This document shows positions 41,730 through 52,766 of a stretch of DNA of 64,000 bases, piece by piece; positions within the stretch are counted from its first letter, which is position 1, and every line of letters begins with the position of its first letter. The position numbers and the translations under genes were made by a program. Source of the DNA: Asparagopsis taxiformis (Eukaryota > Rhodophyta > Florideophyceae > Bonnemaisoniales > Bonnemaisoniaceae); the NCBI GenBank assembly GCA_030407315.1, contig JALQPE010002028.1, positions 246,399 through 310,398 of the forward strand, read 5' to 3'. The notes under the pieces are model-generated. The model made no database searches and was not told where the DNA came from. It saw nothing but the letters and a program-made list of their open reading frames with translations.

Positions 41730-42567
41730 GCTTTGCTCAGTTGTGTATGTATTGTACAAGTGACTTGGATATATTGATAAGGGATCTGAATTGCCTGATG
41801 TCTTGAATAAATTGCAAGATCGTAGAAGCGCGGCACTTTTGTGCTTATGGATGGTAGGGGAGATTGCGGAGAAGTCCTTAAGCAACTCATGCTTCCAGTT
41901 GTGTGACTACCGCACGAAATCCAGTTTTCTCGAGTATGCCACGAAAGGCAATGCTGCATGCGAACGTTGTGCAGTGTTATTCGTATAAGGAACACATCGG
42001 AGCGGATCAGTGAGACGAGACAGTCAGGAGCTGCGGACGACCAATTGTAACAAGTCAGCTGGTCCTTCAGAGCTAAGACAGCAGGGAAATTGCATAACCA
42101 CTGGCGTAGCGGGAGAGGTTGTCCCCATAACGATCAAGGTCCATTTGGTAGCATTGGAAGTCGAACATTTGAGAGGGTAACATAGATACTCGATTTACCC
42201 AGCTTTTCAGATCCTTTGGCAAATGTTGCCATCCCACTTCTACCTTATCTTTCAGATTTGGCGGGAAGAGAAGTGGCAAAATCTTCAATTTTTCTGCAGC
42301 GGCAGCCCGGCAGCTGATGTGAACAGAGTGTAAAGTCTCCCACTAGCAAGACAACGTAATGCCTTACACGGCTATGAAAGGTTACGACGTGACCCAAGGT
42401 CTTTGTCAATAGGTGCCAGTGGGCATTATCTTGAGTGTAACATTGTCCATCTAGCGAGTGGGTTCCAACTTTTCAAATTCAAACTTTTCTGAATTGCTTC
42501 TCGACACACATCTAGACAACAACTAAGGCACCCGCAACAAGACTTGATAATCACGCCATCATTGAAG
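41730..42567. other. Intergenic region between the hemerythrin-domain and Mis18-like genes
   Basis: This 838-base region contains no supported gene. On the minus strand, 42290-42073 reads an open frame (ILPLLFPPNL...YQMDLDRYGDNLS) preceded by a pyrimidine-rich run and a CAG acceptor-like site. It might be a terminal exon of an unseen gene, but I cannot find its partner. Confidence 0.35.
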
Positions 42568-43761
42568 ATGAGGTATACTCGACAGCGCCGAGCTAAAGCG
42601 AACAATCAAAGCCAAAAAAATCGATCTCTAAACGGTAACCGCAATGTCTCCAATGCATCGGAACACGAAAATGGCTCTCCGGAGTCAGCAAACACATCCA
42701 ACGCAGTGAAAACGTCGTCAGATGCTTCGAAGCTTCTCAATACACAAGTCGTATTCCAATGTGGATCCTGCCGAACTATACTTGGAGATTCCTTCGCTAT
42801 GGATCACGAACAAGCCGATGATGAAACCGTGTCTCTTCGCGCAGCTCGCAATATAGTTGTTGAGGAGCAATTGGAAATGTCGCATACCGGATTCGATGCA
42901 GGCTGTACCTTCAAGCGAATCTCATGCGAGGAATGTAGTGCTCGCCTTGGTCGAGTATATGCATCTACTACTTTGCAACTGGACGGTCGAAGAGGCATGT
43001 TCAGCTTTGACAATGCATCATTGAACAGTTACCAACTCGGCTCCTGCGGAATGGACTCGCATCGCAGTAATGCACCTCAACAGTCTGCTCGTGTGGAAGA
43101 GGGCTCGGAACAACTCGTCACCATATCTGCATTCGAGCAACTGGACAAACATGTGGATTCGCTGACGGAGGCTACGAATAAGCTGACCTCTGCTGTCGAT
43201 CAGCAACACATTGCAATCAAAAATTTAAGAGAAACAGATGCTTCTAAAACACAAATTGTGTCCCAAGTTCAAGCTGGCCTCGAGCATGCTCAGAGCATGA
43301 TACTGCTCTGGGAGGAGAGGTTTCAACGACTGGATGAATGTGAGCAACATATTAAACGAACAGAAGCAAATTTGGGTACCAAGTTGAATAGCCTCCAATT
43401 GCTCGCTGATGACTTGCAGGAGGACTGGCGTAAATTTGCAGAATGTGAGCAACGAATCGAACAATCTGAAGTCAACTTGAAATCTTTATCGGCACGAATT
43501 TCCGAAACCGATCGTTTTAATGATATGTCACGGATCGAACAAGTAGAGAGACAATTCGTGACAATGGACGAACGGCTGTCAATAACAGAGTCTGGGACAA
43601 CAAAGTGGGAAGAACGACTTGCACGAATAGAGAAAATACTGACCCTGGATAAACGCGATTCCCGAGGTCCCACTCCTGTGCACCATGATTCTGGGACAGA
43701 CTCCGATGACCTGCCGCATTCGCACTTGATCAAACCGCGTGCTGCTAAAAGACGACGGTGA
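42568..43761 (+). CDS. Mis18-like centromere protein with C-terminal coiled coil
   Basis: This is a 397-residue intronless protein. Residues about 60-145 match the Yippee/Mis18 domain: VVFQCGSC (Cys65, Cys68), ARNIVVEEQLEMSHTGFDAGCTF, ISCEEC (Cys120, Cys123), ARLGRVYASTT and RRGMFSFDNASLNSYQLG. The two Cys-x2-Cys pairs bind zinc. Mis18 proteins recruit CENP-A deposition machinery at centromeres in fungi and animals. Residues about 190-370 are a long coiled coil with many Glu, Gln and Leu, also typical of Mis18 C-termini that oligomerise. The C-terminus is basic and may be a nuclear signal. The ATG at 42568 is the first in frame. The block similarity is convincing for the Mis18 family rather than for Yippee. 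Confidence 0.8.
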   Translation: MRYTRQRRAKANNQSQKNRSLNGNRNVSNASEHENGSPESANTSNAVKTSSDASKLLNTQVVFQCGSCRTILGDSFAMDHEQADDETVSLRAARNIVVEEQLEMSHTGFDAGCTFKRISCEECSARLGRVYASTTLQLDGRRGMFSFDNASLNSYQLGSCGMDSHRSNAPQQSARVEEGSEQLVTISAFEQLDKHVDSLTEATNKLTSAVDQQHIAIKNLRETDASKTQIVSQVQAGLEHAQSMILLWEERFQRLDECEQHIKRTEANLGTKLNSLQLLADDLQEDWRKFAECEQRIEQSEVNLKSLSARISETDRFNDMSRIEQVERQFVTMDERLSITESGTTKWEERLARIEKILTLDKRDSRGPTPVHHDSGTDSDDLPHSHLIKPRAAKRRR

Positions 43762-43881
43762 CGCTAGTCTTCCATACTGGATAGCGGAAGCAGCTTGTTC
43801 TCCATGAACACGTCCATCACTTGTAAATATCCGCCCTGCACTGTGACACACTAATCTCGCATAGATTGCGATGCACTTTAT

Positions 43882-45717
<1,836 letters not shown>

Positions 45718-45886
45718 ATGTCGTCGCCGTCGTCCAGATCTACAATTTCCAATTTTTGGTAAATTTTGTTCCCGATGACCGGGGAACTCGGCTTGATGGT
45801 TTCCTCTTGATTGCAACAGGAACCGCCCACAACTTGTCGTGTAAACGGTGTGAAGGCGCTGAGGAAAAACCAGTCCGGGATCCATC

Positions 45887-46605
45887 ATGCCGAACTATCG
45901 TAACTGTACGTTGAATTCTATTCGTAATCCCTTGCTCCCTTGCTCATTCCGCGGAGAGACGTTCCCGTTCCCTGCGCCACAAAAACCGAAGCGCAGATAT
46001 CTAACCTTACATTGCCGTGTGGGTGACATCCATCAATCCTAGGTTCCAAGACATTCAGGACACCGCGTCGTCCGTTCGAGAAAGAGCGTCTCGATGCTGA
46101 GCTCCAATTGGCCGGAAAGTATGGTCTTCGCAACAAGCGTGAAATCTGGCGTGTTCAGCTGGTGCTGTCGAAGATCCGATCTGCTGCGCGTGAGCTGCTA
46201 ACACTTGACGAGAAAGATCCGCGTCGTATCTTCGAAGGAACAGCGCTTTTGCGTCGTCTGACGCGTCTCGGACTACTCGATGAATCCCGACAAGCTCTCG
46301 ATTACGTGCTGTCTCTCAAAGTTCAGGATTTCCTCGAGCGTCGCCTGCAAACGCAGGTTGTGAAACTGGGCCTTGCTAAATCTATTCATCATGCGCGATG
46401 CCTTATCAAGCAGCGCCACATTCGTGTCGGAAAGCAACTCGTGAACGTTCCATCATTCATGGTGCGTATTGACTCCCAAAAGCACATTGACTTCTCGCTC
46501 AACTCGCCGTTCGGTGGCGGTAGACCAGGTCGTGTCAAGCGTCGTGCTATTGAGCGTCGCAAGAGCAGCGGTGGTGGCGGTGGTGATGACGAGGATGATG
46601 AGTAG
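45887..46605 (+). CDS. RPS9: Ribosomal protein S9 (uS4), tiny first exon
   Basis: Exons are 45887-45905 (19 nt) and 46043-46605, separated by a 137-nt intron (GTACGT to CTAG). The product is 193 residues against 194 in animals. It begins [27 protein letters not shown], matching the plant RPS9 start, and contains the S4 domain ([36 protein letters not shown]) and the [10 protein letters not shown] tail. It is a 40S subunit protein. An intron right after the initiator codons is common for ribosomal protein genes. Without the 19-nt exon the first seven residues would be missing; the ATG at 45887 is required by homology. Confidence 0.95.
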
Positions 46606-47652
46606 GTCGGATTTGCGGGCGGCTGATCGCAGGGGAGCTAGGGTAGCGCATCGATTCTGTCAGCTTCACTTGTTCTGACAATTTGCTATCGTGTAAAGTG
46701 CGGAGATCTCTGTAGCAAATAAACTGCGCGTTTTGCAAACACAGTTTTCTAGTAGCGGGGTTGATCATGCTATATTGTCGAACACCGCGTGCCCGAACTG
46801 GAGCCAGTTTGGATGCCTCCCTGAAACTATCCAGATGTCGAAGTGAAGTTGGGAACAACTAGCACCTTCAAAGCATCGGTCGAATTGTAAATGAGTATAT
46901 CTGATCGAGTAAGTACTCGGTACCACCCTGCATTTCACGAACACGAGTTTCCGTAAATTTGATATCATGTTTTTCAAAAAGGGGGAATTTACCAACTATT
47001 TCAAGTTGGGAAAGGTTTTCATGTAGAAACGACATACAGGGAGGTATACTCAGCGATGCGCTTGGAATGCGAAAAGACACGAACTTGATGGGAATTGAAA
47101 AAAAGAAAAGTAAATTAGGCAGCGCTTGGCAGATATATGCCTAAACGAAGTGCAGTGATTGGTTGGATTGGGGTCTTTGTTCGAGGGGCAACCAATCAAA
47201 CGAGGAGGAATACGGTAGATGCCCATTGTCAAGCCATTGAGTCAGCTGACGAGGTGCAGATCTCCAAGGGGCGGCGCGCGAGTTAATCGGGTGGCTGAAA
47301 GATAATTTGTGTGAGCTCCAGTTTTCGAACCGCTCAGATTGCTTTGGAAAGCGGCATATCTAATCCTTCGACACGCATATCTGAACTTGGCGCTGAGAAT
47401 CACCCAATTCCATAGCACCATCGAGATCGCATCCTCACTGTATCTGCCAAATTTCCCGCCGCTTGCAAAAATATTCCCGGAATTATACAACTCGATTTCT
47501 GCGCAACTGCCACCATCCTTTCCAACATTAAAAGACACCTCCCTCCACCAGACTCCGTAATCAGTCCCCGCCTCGTTTGTCCTACAACTTATATCCGTTT
47601 TCTTACCTCGACCAGATCCCCTTGGCATCGCCTCCACCCGAAAGCTTCCATC
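46606..47652. other. Intergenic region between RPS9 and ChlP
   Basis: This 1.05-kb region holds the RPS9 3' end and ChlP promoter. No domain is visible in its open frames on either strand. The last 200 bases before the ChlP ATG are C/T-rich. Confidence 0.45.
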
Positions 47653-49059
47653 ATGGCCTTCATTTCCTATACTCCAGCTACCCTCGCCGCTTCTCGCTCC
47701 CAGTCTATCTCGGGCGCCCCGCTATGTTCCCGACGAGTCTTTGCGGGAGCTTCGGTCTCCACACCCACCCCTCGCAACCTATCTCCATTCTCAATTGATA
47801 TGAAGATTCGTGTGGCTGTCGTCGGTGGTGGACCCGCAGGTGCCTGCGCAGCTGAGACGCTTGCCAAGGGCGGTGTCGAAACATATCTGTTTGAGAGGAA
47901 GATGGACAACTGCAAACCATGCGGAGGCGCAATCCCTCTCTGCATGGTTGACGAATTCGATCTCCCTACCGATATCATCGATAGAAAGGTCCGCAAGATG
48001 AAAATGATCTCCCCGTCCAATGTCGAAGTCGATGTCGGAAAGACGCTCAAGCCTAATGAATACATTGGTATGCTTCGTCGCGAAATTCTTGATGCCTTCT
48101 TGAGAGATCGGGCTGTTGAACTGGGCGCCAACCCTGTCAACGGTCTTGTCACCAGGCTCGAAAAGCCTTCCACCCCTGACGGACGCTACACTTTGCACTA
48201 CTCTGACTACAGTGACTCAGTTAATGGAAAGTCGCCTGCAAAGTCTCTCGAAGTCGACCTCGTAATCGGTGCTGACGGTGCCAACTCCCGTGTTGCCAAG
48301 GATATCGACGCTGGTGATTATAACTACGCTATTGCTTTCCAGGAGCGTATCAAGATCCCTGACGAGAAAATGGCATACTATGAGGAGCTCGCAGAAATGT
48401 ACGTCGGTGATGATGTATCTCCCGATTTCTATGCATGGGTATTCCCCAAGTATGACCATGTTGGTGTCGGAACAGGAACTGTGATCAACCGCCCGGCTAT
48501 CAAGCAGTACCAGAAGGCTATTCGTGACCGCGCAGCAGTGAGACTTGAGGGAGGAAAGATCATTAAGGTTGAGGCACACCCTATTCCGGAACATCCGCGA
48601 CCTCGTCGTGTAAACGGCCGTGTTGCGCTTGTTGGTGATGCAGCTGGATATGTGACCAAGTGCTCGGGTGAGGGTATCTATTTTGCTGCAAAGAGCGGCC
48701 GCATGTGTGCTGAAGCCGTTGTCGAAGCTAGCAAGAACGGTGAGATCGTCCCGACTGAAGCTGATCTAAAGAACCGATACATTAAGGTTTGGGACAAGAA
48801 GTACTGGGCTACCTACAAGGTTCTTGATGTCCTCCAATCTGTTTTCTACCGAAGTGATCCTGCCCGTGAGGCATTTGTAGAGATGTGTGGTGATGACTAC
48901 GTCCAGCGCGTCACGTTCGACTCGTATTTGTACAAAACGGTTACTACAGTTTCCCCGGTTGACGATATCAAGCTTCTGTTCAGGACAGCATCTTCTCTCA
49001 TCCGTGAAAACCTCATGGAAGCAACGGACCAAAAGAGACCGATGGCAACTCTCCGCTAA
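47653..49059 (+). CDS. chlP: Geranylgeranyl diphosphate reductase, plastid
   Basis: This is a 468-residue intronless protein. The first 49 residues are Ser/Ala/Arg-rich (a plastid transit peptide). The FAD-binding Rossmann motif is GGGPAG at 58-63, followed by ETYLFERKMDNCKPCGGAI and a conserved VGDAAGYVTKCSGEGIYFAAKSGR near residue 330. These blocks, the CGGAIP segment and the EGIYFA segment are diagnostic of ChlP, which reduces three double bonds of geranylgeranyl to phytyl, for chlorophyll and tocopherol. NADPH is the reductant. The start at 47653 (CATCATGG) is the first ATG and gives the transit peptide. Confidence 0.96.
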   Translation: MAFISYTPATLAASRSQSISGAPLCSRRVFAGASVSTPTPRNLSPFSIDMKIRVAVVGGGPAGACAAETLAKGGVETYLFERKMDNCKPCGGAIPLCMVDEFDLPTDIIDRKVRKMKMISPSNVEVDVGKTLKPNEYIGMLRREILDAFLRDRAVELGANPVNGLVTRLEKPSTPDGRYTLHYSDYSDSVNGKSPAKSLEVDLVIGADGANSRVAKDIDAGDYNYAIAFQERIKIPDEKMAYYEELAEMYVGDDVSPDFYAWVFPKYDHVGVGTGTVINRPAIKQYQKAIRDRAAVRLEGGKIIKVEAHPIPEHPRPRRVNGRVALVGDAAGYVTKCSGEGIYFAAKSGRMCAEAVVEASKNGEIVPTEADLKNRYIKVWDKKYWATYKVLDVLQSVFYRSDPAREAFVEMCGDDYVQRVTFDSYLYKTVTTVSPVDDIKLLFRTASSLIRENLMEATDQKRPMATLR

Positions 49060-49658
49060 GGTTCTGGCATTGAAAGTTAGTCATTAGATTCTTGTGAAAG
49101 ATTCTTGTATCAATTTCCCTCTAAAAACAATTCTTTCGTTCTACACAATTTTTGAGAGAGTAGCATTGGAACATTCAACATGATAGAGTTTGCTGGGCTG
49201 GATTTGTTTCTTTCTATAGACCGGGACAAGAGATAGAATCGTTTCGCTCCCTATCGTTTGGAGCGAGGTGTGATGGAGAGATGCCAAATCGAGTAGAGAT
49301 AACGTTGGCTGATGCATGGCAGGCTCCCAGAGTGGACCCAGAGTGGGTGGCCCACTGCGTTACCGCAAGTGTCGTTGCAACCCGATAGGAACAGAATCGG
49401 GTCAAAAATTTTGAGAAATAGTGATTGGCGAACAGCACAATTTGAGCACGACAACAGATTGGTTGTGCATTAACACACAGGTTCCATTCCCGATTGCATC
49501 TTTCGTCTTGCTGCCACACGTGATACTTCAACTGTGCAGATCTGAAACGCTGTTCTCACCACCAGAATGATTTGGACATAAGCGATCAAATTTGCGTGAG
49601 GACTGTGAGAATAGGACACACAACGGGTACATCAACCGCAACGCGACTAGTGAGGGAA
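49060..49658. other. Intergenic region between ChlP and TRAPPC2L
   Basis: This 599-base region has no supported gene. It should contain the ChlP 3' end and TRAPPC2L promoter. Confidence 0.45.
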
Positions 49659-50291
49659 ATGGCAGCGGAGGAATCAGGTATTAAAGAATTGTCCCTGTCT
49701 GACAAGGCTACTTCTGAATCGACGTCTTCAAACGCAGCGATGAAGAATACGCTCGTCGGGTGCATTGCCATCGTCAACCAGAATGTAAGTGCAGCTTAGC
49801 TAACGACGGCGATGTTGTAACGTATCTGACATTTGAGGATTGCCAATCTATGCGAATATTGCACACAGAATGGGCCTTTGTACATGCGTGTGTTCGAAAA
49901 TGTTGCATCTGCGCTTCCGAGACGGTCGGATGAGACGGTCGAATTACAAATGCAAGAAGTGATTTACAATTCGTTGGACGTGATCGAGGAGAGAATTTCG
50001 TCAATGAAGGAGGGCCAGATCATTGACAAAGACGGGTTTCTCGGTTGTCTTGCTGTTGTCGGCCCGCTTTCTTTGTATGGATTTGAATCGAATACACGTC
50101 AAAAGTTTGTCGTTGCACTGAAAAGCGCTGGAATCCCGGAGTATAAGGACACTACAGTTAAAACGTTGTTCAAGACTCTACACACAGCAGTTGTGAATGT
50201 GTTTCTAAATCCTTTTACTGTTTTGGACGAGCCTATCCGTAATGCTACGTTTGATAGCAAGGTGGACGAGATCGCTAGACGATTTTCGTAG
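49659..50291 (+). CDS. TRAPPC2L: TRAPPC2L (Tca17), TRAPP complex subunit, two exons
   Basis: Exons are 49659-49784 and 49869-50291, with an 84-nt intron (GTAAGT to CACAG), giving 182 residues. The longin-type fold begins at LVGCIAIVNQNNGPLYMRV, which spans the splice, then YNSLDVIEERISSM, LGCLAVVGPLSLYGFESNTRQKFVVAL, TLFKTLHTAVVNVFLNPF and NATFDSKVDEIARRF. The order matches TRAPPC2L/Tca17, with NSL(D)VIEE and LYGF-SNT-QKF as markers. TRAPP complexes tether vesicles and activate Rab GTPases at the Golgi and in autophagy. The first 40 residues are low-complexity and poorly conserved; a Met codon at 49740 starts the conserved part. A frame opening downstream at 49833 lacks the first strand. Confidence 0.88.
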
Positions 50292-50637
50292 CGAGGTTGG
50301 TAGTACGGAATATATCGGCAATGTCGCCACTTCTACATTCGTTGATAATTTCCAACCTTTTTTGAAAAATAGCGAAATATTTTGGTGGAAACTGGCAATC
50401 GTCATGCACACCAACTACGTGATCAAGACGGATATATTGACTGACCAGGGCGTTGGTCTGAAAGCAAGTAGAATTGGTCGTCTGCCACTGTTTCGCGAAA
50501 CGTTTCTCATTTTTGTCGTCGCACATCGACAATTGCAACTAGGCAAATCGATAGCGGACTGGAGGGTTGCCGCTTCAAGCAACTGATATTGCTCGGCAAG
50601 CAAACAAGCGGAAAGCTCTGGGAATCAGGCTGGCAAG
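50292..50637. other. Intergenic region between TRAPPC2L and OST4
   Basis: This 346-base region contains an open frame that overlaps the TRAPPC2L end in another frame and has no domain. No other feature is visible. Confidence 0.4.
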
Positions 50638-50751
50638 ATGATCGACGAAGGCAAGATGGTGACATACGCTACATTGGGTGGTTGTCTGGTGATGATTCTG
50701 ATCGTACTCTATCACTTTGAAATCGTGTCCAACGAAAAGGCGAGTGCGTGA
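50638..50751 (+). CDS. OST4: OST4, 37-residue oligosaccharyltransferase subunit
   Basis: This is a 37-residue open frame. It begins Met-Ile-Asp-Glu, has a single hydrophobic helix (about residues 8-28) and ends with the block LIVLYHFEIVSNEK. The human OST4 is also 37 residues with the same layout: Met-Ile-x-Asp, a glycine in mid-helix, VVLYHYV and a short polar tail. OST4 stabilises the STT3 catalytic subunit in the ER oligosaccharyltransferase, which adds N-glycans. It is too short for usual gene calling, so its identity relies on this pattern. No intron is needed. It lies downstream of TRAPPC2L on the same strand. Confidence 0.85.
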   Translation: MIDEGKMVTYATLGGCLVMILIVLYHFEIVSNEKASA

Positions 50752-51338
50752 AGGTGAAGAGTGGTCGAAACGGTGAAAGGAAGGCGACGGTGAGAAGAAC
50801 GAGGGGCGAACGATTGGATACAAGGGAATATATTTGTCATGTGCCATAACCAGCATGCTGATTGCACAGTTACTCAAACGCTCTTTGGAATGGATCTTTG
50901 TAAAATTGATATTTTGTTAAAGCGCAGCAGTTGTCTCGCAGCATCGAGACTACACGCACGCATTGAAAAGTGCTAGATTAGCTTTGCATCCGGCACACGA
51001 AGTCCACGCGCGGGTCGCTTGAACCACTCAGTCAGTTGTTAATCGCGCAAGCGAGCATACAGCACGCTGGTTGACGGTGTCACTAGCTATCGTTTTGGTG
51101 CGTACTAGCGGTACGAAAGGAGGCGATGCCTTGCGACTGGCACGGCATAGCATATATGCTACACGCTGCAGATGTGCACGGGCACGAGCCCAAGTGACAT
51201 ACGTGGCGAACGATGATGACAGTTTTGCAGCCAACGCGCGTGAGATGAGGAGCATTTGGACACAATGCTAATTGAGGTTGCAATTGCGATCTCGAACGGC
51301 AGCGGGTGTGGTGTTTATGTAGGTGGACTAGGGGGAGA
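50752..51338. other. Intergenic region between OST4 and the ABM-domain gene
   Basis: This 587-base region contains no supported gene. Short frames on both strands lack domains. Confidence 0.4.
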
Positions 51339-51626
51339 TTATATCATTGTGGCTCGACGAATGGATAGTTGTACGGTGATATCAGCCAATACTTTGGCGC
51401 CATCGAGAAAATGCTGCGTCTTCAAGTGACTAGCGAGATGATCGTCGGACTGCCAGATTTCGTGAAAGTAGTAGGTATCGTCGTTCTCATTGTCGTGATG
51501 GAGGTCATACTTGATGCATCCGGGCTCTTTGAGTGTAGGCTCGATGAGCGACCGGAGGACCTGCTCGACTTGTTGTTTGTGGCCAGGCTTGGCTTGAATC
51601 GTTGCGAAGACGACGAGTTGCGACAT
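51339..51626 (-). CDS. Antibiotic biosynthesis monooxygenase (ABM) domain protein
   Basis: This is a 95-residue protein consisting of one ABM/YgiN-like ferredoxin fold: MSQLVVFATIQAKPGHKQQVEQVL, SLIEPTLKEPGCIKYDLHHDNE, YYFHEIWQSDDHLASHLKTQHF. The length matches bacterial quinol monooxygenase YgiN (about 100). Enzymes of this fold act without a cofactor on quinones or polyketides, or form dimers of unknown activity. The Met at 51626 fits the family start; the frame continues upstream without a domain. Bacterial-type similarity suggests a transferred or organelle-derived gene, not proven. The Glu-Ile-Trp segment is the usual active-site strand. Confidence 0.85.
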   Translation of the reverse strand: MSQLVVFATIQAKPGHKQQVEQVLRSLIEPTLKEPGCIKYDLHHDNENDDTYYFHEIWQSDDHLASHLKTQHFLDGAKVLADITVQLSIRRATMI

Positions 51627-52474
51627 GACGACGGGTGTGGTGTGGAGTGGCTCGGTTCGGGAAAGCTCGTTGGTCTGGATGCAGCAGAATGTGTATGGCG
51701 GGAGTTGAGCGAGCGTACTGTAAATAGAAATGTCGTAGTATGCGGCTCGGCTCGGCTCGGGTAGTGAGTGGTAAAGTTTTAAATTTTTTCTACAAAGAGA
51801 GATACTCTTCTGGCATATTGTCCACGTGTGTCGCGAGCATTGGCTGCATCCAAGCGTTTCGTTTCGCGTCCATCTCAGCAGCATCGTTGCGGCGGCAGGC
51901 AGCGATGGCAAGCCAAGCCAAGCACAGCGAGTGCACATAAAACATGCCGGCCGACACAACAAGTGCTAAAGGCCTCTTTGGTAGATAAATCAACGCATTG
52001 GTCTTACACTCGTGCCGCTCTCACTTACAGTAATTAACATATTTCTACGTATCATACGTGTGTCTATTATCATACCCGCTCAATTGCTTTCGCTTCGCCT
52101 CGTCTCGTCTCCTACCACCATACCAACCAACCAAGCCAACCCACCACTCACCATTGCACACTCACTGTCTGTCCCACAGCAACACTAGATTCGCCTGTCT
52201 GCCCGCTCCCTCTCCCCCTGTCTGTCCAGACCCACCGTCGCACCCTTGTCCTCCCGCACTCTCACCCTAACTGCTCCATCCCGCGCGATCGCTTCAATGA
52301 CCCAATCAACCAAATTCACTCCATCATCGCCTCCAATCGTCACAACCCCGACTGCATGAAGCTCTCATTCACCGCGCCAACCTCCCACCAGTCCCCTCGG
52401 TTGCCACCCATCCCGCAGTAGCACTAGCCGCAGTCCAACTCATATCAACCAACCACCCGCCTATCCATCCCACC
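51627..52474. other. Region upstream of the PH-AGC kinase
   Basis: This 848-base stretch includes the ABM promoter and a long pyrimidine-rich leader (about 52050-52470) before the ATG at 52475. I see no gene. Confidence 0.45.
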
Positions 52475-52744
52475 ATGGTTGACTGGCGAAACACCGCATC
52501 ACGCGTTCGCAACTCAATCACCCGCCGCGACCCGACCCAAACGACCCCTTTGCCCATCCCTCCGCCGAAACCCCGTCCCAATCCTATTCTTCTCACCCCC
52601 CGCCTCCCCCCAACATTCGCCCCCTATCAGAAGCTGCCCTGCAACAGCAGCACTCCTCCGCACAGCCACCGCCCTTCCCCACCACCGCGCCTCTCTCCCC
52701 TCCCCAAATTTCTACCTCCCCCCGCCTTCCGTTCACGGCCATGA
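52475..52744 (+). CDS. Short frame ahead of the kinase, possible N-terminal exon
   Basis: This open frame of 89 codons starts at ATG 52475 in a strong context (CACCATGG), reads MVDWRNTASRVRN and then becomes Pro-rich. It lies in a different frame from the kinase and stops 22 bases before the kinase's first in-frame ATG. It could be the true N-terminus, joined to the kinase by a small intron or a sequencing frameshift, or a translated upstream frame. No splice pair is clearly better than the rest. Confidence 0.35.
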   Translation: MVDWRNTASRVRNSITRRDPTQTTPLPIPPPKPRPNPILLTPRLPPTFAPYQKLPCNSSTPPHSHRPSPPPRLSPLPKFLPPPAFRSRP

Positions 52745-52766
52745 CACAGCCAGCACCAGCAGTTCT

